DNA of 64,000 nt from Roseiconus lacunae (GCF_008312935.1 NZ_VSZO01000005.1:186001-250000), one strand, 5' to 3'. Positions 1 to 10,205 are shown, counted from the first letter of the stretch. Notes: generated from the letters alone by a model not told the origin. A program made the numbers and translations.

Positions 1-553
1 GGCCATTGTCTTTACCCACGACATTGTGTTCCTGCATGATCTTTTGTCAGGTGCCGAACAACTGAAGGTGCCAATTGAACTCCGTCGCGTGCAATCGAAT
101 CGTAACAACAGCGGTTTCGTCGATGACAAATTACCGTGGATTGCTCAAAAAACCCTGCCACGAATAGATGAACTTGAGCATCGCGTCAGGGCGACACAAA
201 ATGACTACAACAACCAAAACGACGACGTTTACGAACGGGATATATTCGCGGTTTACGGCGACATTAGAGCAACAGTTGAACGAGCTATCGAAGAGCATTT
301 CTTTCGAGGTGTCATTGTTCGTCATAAAGATTACATCAGCTTAAGCAATCTCAAGAAGGTTACAGCCATGACAACGACCCATTGCGAGCGTCTGCAGACG
401 CTATTCAAACGCTGTTGTGATATCACCTCTGCTCACGATCGAGCTTCGCTCCGCAGTTTCGGTGTCCCAACTCCAGGCAACGCACTCGATGATCTGGATG
501 AATTACGAAAACTGGTTGTCGAAATCAAAGCTGAACAGAAGCTTGTGGTTTGA
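1..553 (+). CDS. AAA-family ATPase, C-terminal part (5' end outside the window)
   Basis: The open frame has no stop back to base 2 and reads AIVFTHDIVFLHDL at once, so the gene starts upstream of the window and only about 183 C-terminal residues are seen. The hydrophobic VF-THD segment followed by a hydrophobic stretch resembles the switch/H-loop region after Walker B in SMC/RecF-like and RloC-like AAA ATPases that end in a long helical tail. The rest is charged and helical (ELEHRVRATQND, DDLDELRKLVVEIKAEQ). It ends at a TGA about 170 bases before the nuclease gene on the same strand. ATPases of this type are common in defence islands, which fits the neighbours. The exact family cannot be settled from the fragment. 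Confidence 0.6.
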   Translation, partial: AIVFTHDIVFLHDLLSGAEQLKVPIELRRVQSNRNNSGFVDDKLPWIAQKTLPRIDELEHRVRATQNDYNNQNDDVYERDIFAVYGDIRATVERAIEEHFFRGVIVRHKDYISLSNLKKVTAMTTTHCERLQTLFKRCCDITSAHDRASLRSFGVPTPGNALDDLDELRKLVVEIKAEQKLVV

Positions 554-749
554 GAAGCGGGATCTTCGCACAATAAGAATCCGCTCAGCATCGTGCGGTG
601 TTTCGTTTTGCTGCTTCGACTTTAGAGACGGGTCTTTTTGGTTGTAATGTATACCGCCATATGTTTGGCTTTTTCGAGTATTCGATTAGTGGTTTCTATT
701 CCTTCAATGTTAGTATACAGTTTAAGTGCGATTTAACTTAACGCGACTC

Positions 750-3413
750 ATGATTCGGCTTACTCCTGGTCCGCTTCGGCCGACCTTTGGGAAAGCGACG
801 ATTAACGAATTGCGCGGCGGTCCTGAGACGTTGCTTCGTTGGTTGGAATTGCAGCTTGGTTTGCCAGTCGTCGAAGCGCACCGGGGAAGTCACGTTACGG
901 AGTATGCGACAGCTCTTGATGGGGTGGCCGACTCCGTTATCACTGCCAGTTTGCAGACTGATCGATGGGCGACTGCATCGGAATTATTGTCTCGCAGAGA
1001 TGAACTGCAGGTTGGCGGATGGGATCAAGCTGATGTGGACGGTTTGCCTGTTGTTGTCAGCGACCTTGCTCTGGCGGCGAGCGGACGCGAATTTGTGTTC
1101 CCGAGTGTCGCCAATCGCATTCATCGCGTCCTGGATGCTCTCGATGACGGTCAAGTTCTACCTCCGCATTCGTGCGAATTAGCGGATCCCATCGATCGCT
1201 GGCCAAGGAAATGGCAGGCTCTGTTGCAACGTCTGACTATCACGCCATTTGTTGAAGCGGAATTCTCTGCCGCCGAGGGCGCAGCTTTACGACTTATGCA
1301 GACCGTTGTACGAGGCGGTACCGGGTCGAATGTGGAGCTGGATGATTCTTTGCGCTATGTCCAGTCGCTTAGTCAGACTGCCGCCGTTGAGTACGTCGCA
1401 GCAACTCTCGCACACGACCCAGACCAGCTTGAACGAACCGTTATCCTGTGCGAAGACGACAATCTTGCCATCCAGTTAGATGCGGCGCTGCGTCGATACG
1501 GTTTGCCCACTATGGGAGCGTCGGCGTGCTCCAAGGCTCATCCGATGCTGCAGGTATTGCCGCTGAGTTTGGCATTGTTGTGGAGTCCGGTCGAACCGCA
1601 ACACTTGCTCGACTTCTTAACTCTGCCAATTTCGCCCATTCCGCGACGAGCTGCGAATGAACTGGCTCGTGCATTGACTAATGAGCCGGGTTTGGGAAGC
1701 AGCTCGTGGGAAGAGTCGATCGCGACACTTTGCGATTCAGAAGCAGATCCCGAAGGCTCGCTTCGAGCCAAATTGGACTCATGGTTGTTCTGCGAACGGG
1801 TTATTCAAAACAACTTGGTGCCGACTCGACTGGTTCGAGAACGATGCGCCGCAGTGGCGAAATGGGCGACCGGATTGGCTATCGCAATGTCCAACGAGCC
1901 GGAGGCTTCCATAGAATTGATTCAAGCTCTGCATCTAGCCGCTGGCCAAGCGACGCTGCTGGGTGAATTGGCACAAAGCCAAGGCACGGAACTTAGCGAA
2001 CCTCAGTTGTCACGATTGCTGGAGGAGGCTTTGTCCGCCGGCGTTGAGTCGATAGGTGCCATTGAAGCAGAAGGCGGGCCGATGCGTGTTCGCTCTTTGG
2101 CAGAGATCAACGATCGCTGTTATCGAGTCATCTGGCTGGGACTGGGAACCGCCGACGCTTCACCATGCCGATGGTCTACCGATCAACTCAACATACTTCG
2201 CGATCTTGAAATCGAAGTTGATGACGGAACCAATTCTCTAACATCATTGCGAACTGCCGAAGCACGCGGTCTTGGGTTCATTGAGAATGCACTCTTTGCT
2301 GTCTTGCTGCCACAAGACAACGAGCAGCGACGGCACCCGCTATGGCTGGCGATCCGGATGGCACTTTCGAAGCATGCTCAAGACCACGTGGCTGTTTTGG
2401 AAAGTCTGATCGAAGCGGGTGACGTGTCTAGCTTGTCGCCGTTTGTCTGCAGTTTGTCATCTGAAGAGATCCAGCCACCGCCAGCGGTCCGTCCCATTTG
2501 GTCAGTCGATCCCTCATTGCTTTCAGATCGTGAGACTGTTTCGGCAACCGAGCTTGAAGATCGGTTGGCTTGTCCATTGAAATGGGTTTTCCGGTATCGC
2601 GCTAAGCTTCGGCCAAGCTCCATTGCTCAATTGCCGGGCGATTTTCAACTTAAGGGCAGTTTCTGTCACAAGATCCTAGAGCACGCATTCAATGACGGTG
2701 ATGGTTTACCAGATGTCGATGTGGCCGTTGCACGGGTCGAGCGTCTGTTTGATGAGCGGCTGGAATTGGACGCCGCACCGCTGGCCCAATCAGGCAAGTA
2801 CCGCGAGCGACAGTTGCTTCGCAAAGAGCTGAGCCACGCTACCCGTGTTTTGATCAACACGCTGTCAGCCGGTGGTTATCGCATCAATGGGATTGAAGTC
2901 GACGTTGAGGGTCAGGCCTTCGGCAAGCCATTCTCCGGAAAGATTGATTGTCTGGTTGAAGATTCCGCAGGACAAGAGGGGATTATCGATTTCAAATATG
3001 GTGGCAAGAAATACGAGAAAATGATCCAAGAGGGGCGAGCTGTCCAGCTTGCCACGTACGCTTACAGCCGCTCGGAAGAGACCGGGCGATTTCCAGCGAT
3101 TGCCTATCTGGTGTTGAGTGACGGGTTGCTATTCACGCCATCTCGCGGCCCGATCAATGGGGATGGACATCGGTCGGTTGTCGATGGACCAGCGGTACAA
3201 GCCGTTTGGCAAGAGTTTGAAACGGCGATCACGAATGCCGAATCGTGGCTGACTTCTGACGGCAATATCCCTGCGAGACCTTTACAGGAAGCACAAGAGT
3301 GGCCTCACCGCTTGCGAATTGTTTTGGAAACGGACCTCAAGCCTACGGACACGCAATACGTGTGCAAGTATTGCGACTATCAACATCTTTGCGGGCTCAA
3401 ACAACTGCTATGA
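750..3413 (+). CDS. AddB-like PD-(D/E)XK nuclease with Fe-S cluster motif
   Basis: Numbered from ATG 750, this 887-residue protein carries a RecB/AddB-type nuclease core near its C-terminus: D733 in GKIDCL and D747-F-K749 in IIDFKYGG, followed by a QLATYAYS helix. C608 (LACPLKW) together with C872, C875 and C881 (CKYCDYQHLC) gives the Cys-x(n)-CxxC-x5-C pattern that holds a 4Fe-4S cluster in AddB and Cas4-like nucleases. The N-terminal two thirds should be the inactivated helicase-like part; I see no Walker A motif there, and the protein is shorter than classical AddB (about 1150 residues). The stop overlaps the next start as ATGA, so the two genes are translationally coupled and the proteins probably form a complex that resects double-strand ends. 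A GTG at 726, directly after an in-frame stop, is an alternative start; neither start has a clear ribosome binding site. Confidence 0.8.
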   Translation: MIRLTPGPLRPTFGKATINELRGGPETLLRWLELQLGLPVVEAHRGSHVTEYATALDGVADSVITASLQTDRWATASELLSRRDELQVGGWDQADVDGLPVVVSDLALAASGREFVFPSVANRIHRVLDALDDGQVLPPHSCELADPIDRWPRKWQALLQRLTITPFVEAEFSAAEGAALRLMQTVVRGGTGSNVELDDSLRYVQSLSQTAAVEYVAATLAHDPDQLERTVILCEDDNLAIQLDAALRRYGLPTMGASACSKAHPMLQVLPLSLALLWSPVEPQHLLDFLTLPISPIPRRAANELARALTNEPGLGSSSWEESIATLCDSEADPEGSLRAKLDSWLFCERVIQNNLVPTRLVRERCAAVAKWATGLAIAMSNEPEASIELIQALHLAAGQATLLGELAQSQGTELSEPQLSRLLEEALSAGVESIGAIEAEGGPMRVRSLAEINDRCYRVIWLGLGTADASPCRWSTDQLNILRDLEIEVDDGTNSLTSLRTAEARGLGFIENALFAVLLPQDNEQRRHPLWLAIRMALSKHAQDHVAVLESLIEAGDVSSLSPFVCSLSSEEIQPPPAVRPIWSVDPSLLSDRETVSATELEDRLACPLKWVFRYRAKLRPSSIAQLPGDFQLKGSFCHKILEHAFNDGDGLPDVDVAVARVERLFDERLELDAAPLAQSGKYRERQLLRKELSHATRVLINTLSAGGYRINGIEVDVEGQAFGKPFSGKIDCLVEDSAGQEGIIDFKYGGKKYEKMIQEGRAVQLATYAYSRSEETGRFPAIAYLVLSDGLLFTPSRGPINGDGHRSVVDGPAVQAVWQEFETAITNAESWLTSDGNIPARPLQEAQEWPHRLRIVLETDLKPTDTQYVCKYCDYQHLCGLKQLL

Positions 3414-6400
3414 CAAACTTACTTGAAGTCGTCCGCGCAGGCGCGGGCTCCGGCAAAACAACCGACCTGTGCAACACGGTAGCTCAGGCTGTCGCTGATG
3501 GCTTGGATCCAGCTCGAATCTTGGCCACCACGTTTACCAAGAAAGCAGCCGCCGAGCTGAAGGGACGTGTCCAGGCGAAACTACTTGAAGGCGATTGGCA
3601 CACTCATGCCGATCGACTGGAACTTGCTGCAATTGGAACGGTTCACAGCGTTGCGCATCAACTACTGCGTCGATATGCGATCGAACTTGGCTTGTCGCCA
3701 CGGCTTGAGGTGTTTGAGCAAGGGGCCGACAAAGTTCTTAGCGACTTGCTGGCGGCAATTCCATTGGCTCGCTGGGAACCTTTAACCGAGCGTACCGAAC
3801 GACTTGGTGTCAGTGATTTGTCGAGCCAAATTCTAGCTTTGCTCGCTGCGAAGCGAGGTAATCGAATTTGCGACAACACATTCCGTGAACACCTCGCGGC
3901 GAGTGCTTCCCGAGTTTGCGAGATCCTCTCCCCGAACGGAGTTGCTAGTACGGCTCAGCCCGTATCGCATCTCTTCGCATTGGCAGAAGCCGCAATCAAC
4001 AATATCGAAACCACGACAACGGACACAACCAAGACAACTTCTGACGCGATCAAAAAACTGCGCAAGCTCAATTCGAGCAAAGGCCCATTGTGGGGAACAT
4101 ATCTCGATGCGGCGAAGATCAGTGCAGGAAAAAGGTCAGGAGCTGACCAACTGCTCGACGAACTTCGATTGCACGCGGCGGAGGTGCGAAACAATCCACA
4201 GTTGCATGAGGACTTGATTCAGTTCAACAGTTTACTGACGGAGGAAATCCTGCTGCTCGATGCAGAATACACTCGCTACAAAGCTGAACGAGGCCTGGTC
4301 GACTTCACCGACCTGGAGACCCTGTTGCTGGGCTTGCTTGAAGATGAATCTTTAGCAGACCGTCTTTCGCAGGACTACGACTTGGTTTTGGTGGATGAGT
4401 TCCAGGACACGAATCCGCTGCAACTCGCCATCTTCCAGCGTTTGCGGACGATTGCGCCTCGTAATCGCTGGGTCGGTGATTCACGGCAAGCGATCTATGG
4501 ATTCAGAGATACAGACCCTCGACTCGTCGCGGAAGTCTGGGAGCAAGTACCCGAAGAACAGCGATCGACTTTGCCTAACAATCACCGTAGCCAAAAAGGC
4601 TTGGTGCAGTTAGTCGGGGAATTATTCGCGCCGCATTTCGACGAAGACCCTCGTCAGATTCCACAAAATGACGCGGAAGATCGTGGTGTCGAACGCTGGT
4701 TGCTGAATGTCAAGAACAACGACGACGAAGCGGTCGCACTCGCATGTGGTATCGCACAACTTCATCGCGAAGGAACACGCTTTGGCGATATTGCGATTTT
4801 GGAGAGAGGAAATGCCCAGCTCACACGACTAGGAGTCGCACTGGACGAGGTCGGAATTCCGTATCTACTGGAAAGCCCCGGTTTGTTCTCGACAAGAGAG
4901 GGCCAACTTCTCCTGGCTGGATTGCGGCTTGTCGCTAATCGCAACGACTCGCTTGCAGCAGCAACGGTAATGCATCTTTCCAGCGATCCAACTACACCGA
5001 CGCCGGACTGGCTATCTGAAAGGCTTCATGCTCTTGCAAACGCCCCCGTAAATCCCGAAACCGGAGAAGCCGAGTTCCAGCTTCCCTGGAAAAACGATCC
5101 AATTTTGGCGGGCCTTGAGGCAATTGACTATCGCAATCTGTCTCCATCATTGGTCATACAGCAGGTGGTTGAAGCTCTCGCGATTCCCCGCCGTGTGCAT
5201 ACCTGGGGAAACGCGCCTCAACGCTGCTCTAATCTCGATTCAGCGATCCGCCATGCAAGGGAGTACGAAGAGTCTGCCGCGACTGGGAGTGGCAGTGCGA
5301 CATTATCTGGACTAATTCTCCATCTGGAGGAGTTAGCCACTAGTGCCAAAGATTCACGTTTCACATCGCAAGGCCATGACGCTGTGACGCTCATGACCTA
5401 TCACGGGGCCAAAGGACTGAAGTGGCCAGTGGTCGTGCTGAGCGGACTGAACTCGGCGCGTGACCCCGACATGTGGAAGCCAGTCGTTAGCAGCGAAACG
5501 ATTGCTGATGATCCACTTGCGAATCGACAATTGCGAGCTTGGTTCTGGCCATTCGGAATCACAGATGGTCCATTTGGAAGTATCAAGAAAGGCAGCTTGC
5601 TCGAAATCGACGCACTTGCGACTCCCGAGGGACAAGATCAAAGTCAATGTGAAGCCCAAGAAAATCTCCGATTGCTTTACGTTGGTTGTACGCGAGCGAA
5701 ACAGAAGCTCGTTTTCTCGCACCGTGCTGGAAACTACAAATGGCTTGAATCGCTTACCCGCATCGATGACTTGCTCGATCCAACTCAAGAGCCAGGGGAA
5801 CACCCGATCGAGGGCATCGCTACGACACTCGTCATCCGGCACCTGTCACACGAAGAACTGGACCAGCATTGCTTTGACGAACCGGCAACGCAAGTTTGGA
5901 TCAGTCAGGACCAGCCAAGCGAGTTGCCTGTCTTCAACAAGCGATATTACTCACCAAGCCAAGCTCAAACCCCAACAGGATGCGCCGAATTTACAACCGT
6001 GACGTTCCCCGGATCTCAATTCTTTCCTGCGAAAACGACCGAAGATCAATACTCGTCGATCGGTGACGCTGTCCACGGCTACATGGCAGCCTTGCCTTCG
6101 CTCATCAACGCAAGTCCAGAACAAAAGACAAAGGTCGCCGAGCGTTGCATTACGGTTTTTTCAGTTGCCGCAATCCTGCCAGCCTCCGAGCTTGTCCGCT
6201 CCGGTGACCGATTCATCGACTGGGTAAACGAAACATATCCTGGTGCAAAATGGCACTCAGAAGTGCCAGTGAGCGCGCCGCGTTCGGACGGTGGCCAATG
6301 GGTCGGAACGATCGATCTCATTCTTGAGCTTTCCGATGGTATGCTGATCCTGATTGATCACAAGAGCGCACCCATTCGTCGCGACCACTGCGCAACCAAA

Positions 6401-6526
6401 GCGGCCGAATACGCTGGCCAGCTCCTGGCTTACAACGAGATACTCGCTAGCTCGAATAGGACCGTCGACGCCACATTAATTCATTTCCCGCTCGCCGGAG
6501 TTGTTGCACAATTACGTGATTCCTAA
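3410..6526 (+). CDS. AddA-like UvrD/RecB-family helicase-nuclease
   Basis: The ATG at 3410 overlaps the upstream stop, and an in-frame start at 3299 would put 37 residues inside the previous gene, so 3410 is preferred (1038 aa). Superfamily 1 motifs are complete: Walker A AGAGSGKT (K16), motif Ia TTFTKKAAAELK, Walker B LVDEFQDT (D329 E330), GDSRQAIYGFRDTD near 360, TLMTYHGAKGLKW near 660 and LLYVGCTRAKQ near 755. The C-terminus has a PD-(D/E)XK nuclease (D969 in GTIDLI, D983-H-K985 in LIDHKS) followed by YAGQLLAYNE. It should unwind and cut DNA ends in an AddAB-like complex with the preceding Fe-S nuclease. It may be a recombination enzyme of the host or a part of the defence island; position next to Shango-like genes favours the latter. 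It converges on the helicase gene at 6688 with 161 bases between. Confidence 0.88.
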   Translation: MTNLLEVVRAGAGSGKTTDLCNTVAQAVADGLDPARILATTFTKKAAAELKGRVQAKLLEGDWHTHADRLELAAIGTVHSVAHQLLRRYAIELGLSPRLEVFEQGADKVLSDLLAAIPLARWEPLTERTERLGVSDLSSQILALLAAKRGNRICDNTFREHLAASASRVCEILSPNGVASTAQPVSHLFALAEAAINNIETTTTDTTKTTSDAIKKLRKLNSSKGPLWGTYLDAAKISAGKRSGADQLLDELRLHAAEVRNNPQLHEDLIQFNSLLTEEILLLDAEYTRYKAERGLVDFTDLETLLLGLLEDESLADRLSQDYDLVLVDEFQDTNPLQLAIFQRLRTIAPRNRWVGDSRQAIYGFRDTDPRLVAEVWEQVPEEQRSTLPNNHRSQKGLVQLVGELFAPHFDEDPRQIPQNDAEDRGVERWLLNVKNNDDEAVALACGIAQLHREGTRFGDIAILERGNAQLTRLGVALDEVGIPYLLESPGLFSTREGQLLLAGLRLVANRNDSLAAATVMHLSSDPTTPTPDWLSERLHALANAPVNPETGEAEFQLPWKNDPILAGLEAIDYRNLSPSLVIQQVVEALAIPRRVHTWGNAPQRCSNLDSAIRHAREYEESAATGSGSATLSGLILHLEELATSAKDSRFTSQGHDAVTLMTYHGAKGLKWPVVVLSGLNSARDPDMWKPVVSSETIADDPLANRQLRAWFWPFGITDGPFGSIKKGSLLEIDALATPEGQDQSQCEAQENLRLLYVGCTRAKQKLVFSHRAGNYKWLESLTRIDDLLDPTQEPGEHPIEGIATTLVIRHLSHEELDQHCFDEPATQVWISQDQPSELPVFNKRYYSPSQAQTPTGCAEFTTVTFPGSQFFPAKTTEDQYSSIGDAVHGYMAALPSLINASPEQKTKVAERCITVFSVAAILPASELVRSGDRFIDWVNETYPGAKWHSEVPVSAPRSDGGQWVGTIDLILELSDGMLILIDHKSAPIRRDHCATKAAEYAGQLLAYNEILASSNRTVDATLIHFPLAGVVAQLRDS

Positions 6527-6687
6527 ACTACTTACATTGATTTATGAACTGACGGATCAAGAAACTCACCGAAGAGGAGCTCATTGAGTATCGTAACTCT
6601 TGTCGCGCCGCTACGCCGCAATCAGCTTAACGCCTAGCGGTCGCATTTTCGACGTAATGAGATGTAATACACGAGGCTTCGGGTTAA

Positions 6688-8889
6688 TTACGGTTGCGCT
6701 GGGTTCACACTGTTTATGTAACGAACAGCGCCCTGGACATCCAGGAAATCTGTTGCAAGTGATTCGCAGAGCAGCTCTTCGGAGAGAAGCTCGTCGAGCT
6801 TCCTGAACTGCTTTGACGGCAGGCGACGCGCTAGTGCAAGAGCATCTACCGGACTGGCAATCAAGGCAGGTAAACGCTTTATCAATTCGCTGACACCTGT
6901 GGATTCAAACTCCAAGGCGACATCACGATCGATGCACGCGATTCCAGCGTTTTCGGCTAAAAGACATAGCGTTCGCTGAATGCGAGTTCCGGTCCACGTA
7001 AACCACAATGAACGGCTCGGTGAAAGTTCTACGAAATTGGTCTTGTGGATACGACTCAGCTTGGCCGTCGCCCGTGCTTCTGACAGCAATTGCGAGGAAC
7101 CGTCGTCTAGATAGCCAAGTTGCTGGTTGCCGGAAACAATTTCTCTCATCTTTTGCCGGACGCGTTCGTGAATCTCTCCACCTCCGCCGATGAATTTAGG
7201 TGGTTTCTTTCCGCTAGCTCGCTTTACGATTACCTCTCGCCGGGCGTCATCTATGTTCATGACTTGCCATCTCCGGGCACCTAGTAAGAAGTGGTCGTTG
7301 ACCTTTGGCAATGAGTCAGCGGGCAACATTCCGATTGGAACACTGTGATGCAACACGCTGTAGTCACTACCGCTCGCGAAAGCGCTGTAGAATGAATAGT
7401 GACGCACCATTTGTTCGCCCTTCGGCGCGAGAATCACATCTCCCTGCGGCATTTGCTCGATCAATTCCTTCGCCGCCAGACACCGCAGAATCTGTGCAAA
7501 CTGCTTGGCTGAGAAACTTCGGAACGCTCCATTGGTGGATAGCGACTCGAAGATGCGAGAGGCCTGGGCACCGCCGAATTGCGCGAGAGTGCTCAGTATT
7601 TGATGCGTGAACGTGCTCAGATCGAGTTTTGGAATTGAGGGTGGCTCCACCCATTGAGGTCTTTCGAGCATCAATTCGGTCGCAGCGGCGGCTCGAAGGA
7701 GATTCAAGTGCAACTTGTCGAGCAGAGTTGACTTCGCGGTGATCTGATTCTCGGTAATGTAGAGCCGCATGCACTGTGGCTCATCTTCTCCACGTCCGCT
7801 TCGACCGATCCGCTGAACGAGCGAACCAACAGACCAAGGTGGATCGACTTGCCCGACTGCGGAGACATTCCCGATATCGATTCCAAGCTCAAGGGTCGAA
7901 GAACAGATGGTGGTTTTCGGGCGACGGCCAAGCATCTCTCTTTCAGTGAATTCTCGGCTTTCCTTACTTAGCGAACCGTGATGCACCATAAACTCTTCTG
8001 GCCGACTGTCCGCCCGACAGTGTGCGTTCAACGCGTCCGCGTATTGCTCGACGTCGGATTTGCTGTTCGCAAAGATCAGATTCTTTTTTCCAGCGAAGTG
8101 GCAGAACATGGCGTCGACAATCCCAACAGGCAGGGGCATGGACTGATCATCCCCTTCGTCGTGATGTTGTTTAGGGGGAGGGTTTACAAAGCCATGAATC
8201 TTGTACAGAACACGCTTCGACTCGGAACTGCCTTCGATCAATTTAACCTCGCGGTTGCCGTCCGGCCGAAGCCAGGCTTGGTAGGTTGGAAACGCATTGC
8301 CCAGGGTTGCTGAAAGGCCCACCATGCGAAAGTCCCGTTCAGTTTGTTGGCGCAGGCGAAAAAGTAGGCTTCGTAAGTGAGTCCCCCGTTCGATCCCAAC
8401 CAGCGAGTGAATTTCGTCTATCACGACGAATTCGAGATGCCGGAATACAGTTGCAATCCGAGACGTTCGATTCAGCATCAGGGACTCAATTGACTCCGGA
8501 GTGATAAGCAGAACACCTCCGGGATGCTGAATCAGGCGTTTCTTGCGTCCGGCATCAACGTCACCATGCCAGCGATAGACAGGTATCTTTGCGAACTCGC
8601 ACAGACTCTCGAGCCGACGAAACTGGTCATTGATCAGTGCTTTCAGCGGCCCGACATACACCGCCTGGACAGAAGGTTTTTGCGAGTCGAAGATGCGAGA
8701 TAGAATCGGCAGAAACCCTGCTTCGGTTTTTCCCGAAGCCGTGTTCGCCGAGATCACGATGTCTGCCTCGCTACGCAAGATCGCGTTTATGGCTGTTTCC
8801 TGAATCGGTCTAAGGGAACGCCACCGCATGTCCCACAAGATTTTCTGAATAGGCGGAGCGAGCAAATTGAACGCCTGCGACGAACTCAT
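6688..8889 (-). CDS. sngC: Lhr-like DEAD/DEAH helicase, Shango SngC / BrxHI type
   Basis: This 733-residue superfamily 2 helicase shows the Q-like motif RPIQETAINAIL, Walker A ANTASGKT (K54), PLKALINDQF (Ib region), DEIH at 158-161, LSATLG near 193, the second RecA domain with LIFANSKSDVEQ, and motif VI QRIGRSGRG at 359-367. The layout is that of the Lhr family, and relatives occur as BrxHI in type 2 BREX and as the helicase of Shango. Residues 400-733 are a helical C-terminal region typical of Lhr-like enzymes (winged-helix and beta-barrel parts expected). Its start overlaps the stop of the ATPase gene by four bases (8886-8889), so it is the last cistron of the exonuclease-TerB-ATPase-helicase operon. 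It probably remodels or unwinds phage DNA with the upstream ATPase. Confidence 0.85.
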   Translation of the reverse strand: MSSSQAFNLLAPPIQKILWDMRWRSLRPIQETAINAILRSEADIVISANTASGKTEAGFLPILSRIFDSQKPSVQAVYVGPLKALINDQFRRLESLCEFAKIPVYRWHGDVDAGRKKRLIQHPGGVLLITPESIESLMLNRTSRIATVFRHLEFVVIDEIHSLVGIERGTHLRSLLFRLRQQTERDFRMVGLSATLGNAFPTYQAWLRPDGNREVKLIEGSSESKRVLYKIHGFVNPPPKQHHDEGDDQSMPLPVGIVDAMFCHFAGKKNLIFANSKSDVEQYADALNAHCRADSRPEEFMVHHGSLSKESREFTEREMLGRRPKTTICSSTLELGIDIGNVSAVGQVDPPWSVGSLVQRIGRSGRGEDEPQCMRLYITENQITAKSTLLDKLHLNLLRAAAATELMLERPQWVEPPSIPKLDLSTFTHQILSTLAQFGGAQASRIFESLSTNGAFRSFSAKQFAQILRCLAAKELIEQMPQGDVILAPKGEQMVRHYSFYSAFASGSDYSVLHHSVPIGMLPADSLPKVNDHFLLGARRWQVMNIDDARREVIVKRASGKKPPKFIGGGGEIHERVRQKMREIVSGNQQLGYLDDGSSQLLSEARATAKLSRIHKTNFVELSPSRSLWFTWTGTRIQRTLCLLAENAGIACIDRDVALEFESTGVSELIKRLPALIASPVDALALARRLPSKQFRKLDELLSEELLCESLATDFLDVQGAVRYINSVNPAQP

Positions 8890-10202
8890 AGCCGAAACTC
8901 GGTCAAATCCTCGTCCGTTGAAGCGGGCTGCTGCCCCCCCTTGTTTCCTTCGGCAGAACTTTCGTTTGCCTTCCCCAGTGTTTGAAGGTGATCCTTCCAG
9001 CTTCGACTTTGGTCTTGCTCCAAGATGTTGAGCAAGCTCACAAAATCCTTAATCGTTTCTCGTGGAGTCTGGAAGTACGCAGCGCCCATTCGTGACTGAC
9101 AGTTCTTCAGAAATGCGACCAAACCATCCTTCGAGATGAAGTGATCTTCACCGTTCTTTCCCGCGTGAACCCGCCGAATGTTCAACAACAGTACAAGGCA
9201 GTCTTCCGGTGTCAGGTTTTCGAGTTTGATGACGGGAGAGGAATAGTCTTGCTGCTTCTCATCGGCAAACCGGTTTGGAGCTAATCTTGTTGCCAATGCC
9301 TCGTAGCTGTAGAGCCCCCGACGTTGGTCTTCCAAACATTCATCAGTGCCGGCAAACAAGAATGCGAGGCCTTCGGCGCGTCCCTGCAGGCAGTCATTGA
9401 TAATCCGCAATAACGCCTCGTAATTATTATTTCTAGCCGTGGTGTTGGATAGCCGATGAGACAGGACAACGAGTTCATCAACGTTCACGAGCAGTCCAGC
9501 GTATCCCGCCAAACGAACGAACCCGGCAAACAGCTTTAGATAGTCATAAAATCCGCTATCGTCGATAATCGAACGAACGCCGAGGTCTTGGCGGGCTTCG
9601 GTCTTGGTGGTGTATTCGGCACGCAACCAACGGAGCGCGTTAGCTTGGATTTCTTCATTATGTGAAATATAGCCTTCGTAGTATTTGGAAATGACATTCA
9701 CGAAGTCAAACCCGCTGACGAGATCTTGGAGCGGACGCAGAACGCGCACAAACTCCCTTTTCACATCGTCCTCGTTCCCACTGCCAGACTGCCGAATGGA
9801 GTGGTCAATTTCGCCGACCCAGCGTTCGACGACATTTTGAAGTGCATTCCCTTCGGGCTTGGACCGAGTGGATAGATTCCTCATCAGTTCTGTATAGAGG
9901 GATCTTGCTTGTCCGCCTGATCCATGAAAGCGTCGTTCTGTCGTGATGTCAGCTTGTGCGACAACGAACTTTCGCTTTTGGGCAACATTTCGAATCAGAT
10001 TGAGAAAGAACGTCTTTCCGCTACCAAAGCGGCCCACGATGAATCGAACGGATGCACCATCCTCCTCCACCAGTTTCAAATCATTCACCAAGGCGTCGAC
10101 TTCGTTCAGTCGACCAACTTGAATATGCTGCAGCCCAATGGCCGGAACGACACCGGCGGAAAGAGATTGTAGAACGGCAGATCGTTCGCGATTGGGAATC
10201 AT
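8886..10202 (-). CDS. sngB: BrxD-like (DUF2791) ATP-binding protein, Shango SngB type
   Basis: The 438-residue protein has Walker A VGRFGSGKT (K63) near the N-terminus and Walker B LLVNVDELV (D242 E243), followed by a sensor-like LAFLFAGTDECLED. That arrangement, with the strongly conserved GRFGSGKT-FFLNLIR start, is typical of the BREX ATP-binding family BrxD. The C-terminal 40 residues are polar and probably disordered. It lies three bases after the TerB gene and overlaps the helicase gene, so the three are coupled. ATPase plus helicase pairs of this kind occur in BREX type 2 (brxD-brxHI) and in Shango (sngB-sngC); the TerB partner upstream points to Shango. Assignment to Shango rests on recalled gene composition, not on a search. 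Confidence 0.82.
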   Translation of the reverse strand: MIPNRERSAVLQSLSAGVVPAIGLQHIQVGRLNEVDALVNDLKLVEEDGASVRFIVGRFGSGKTFFLNLIRNVAQKRKFVVAQADITTERRFHGSGGQARSLYTELMRNLSTRSKPEGNALQNVVERWVGEIDHSIRQSGSGNEDDVKREFVRVLRPLQDLVSGFDFVNVISKYYEGYISHNEEIQANALRWLRAEYTTKTEARQDLGVRSIIDDSGFYDYLKLFAGFVRLAGYAGLLVNVDELVVLSHRLSNTTARNNNYEALLRIINDCLQGRAEGLAFLFAGTDECLEDQRRGLYSYEALATRLAPNRFADEKQQDYSSPVIKLENLTPEDCLVLLLNIRRVHAGKNGEDHFISKDGLVAFLKNCQSRMGAAYFQTPRETIKDFVSLLNILEQDQSRSWKDHLQTLGKANESSAEGNKGGQQPASTDEDLTEFRL

Positions 10203-10205
10203 CGT

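Noticed and set aside
6688-10202. Complete BREX type 2 system
   Set aside because: Only BrxD-like and BrxHI-like proteins are present. No PglX methylase, PglZ, PglW or BrxC/PglY is in the window, and the TerB partner points to Shango instead.
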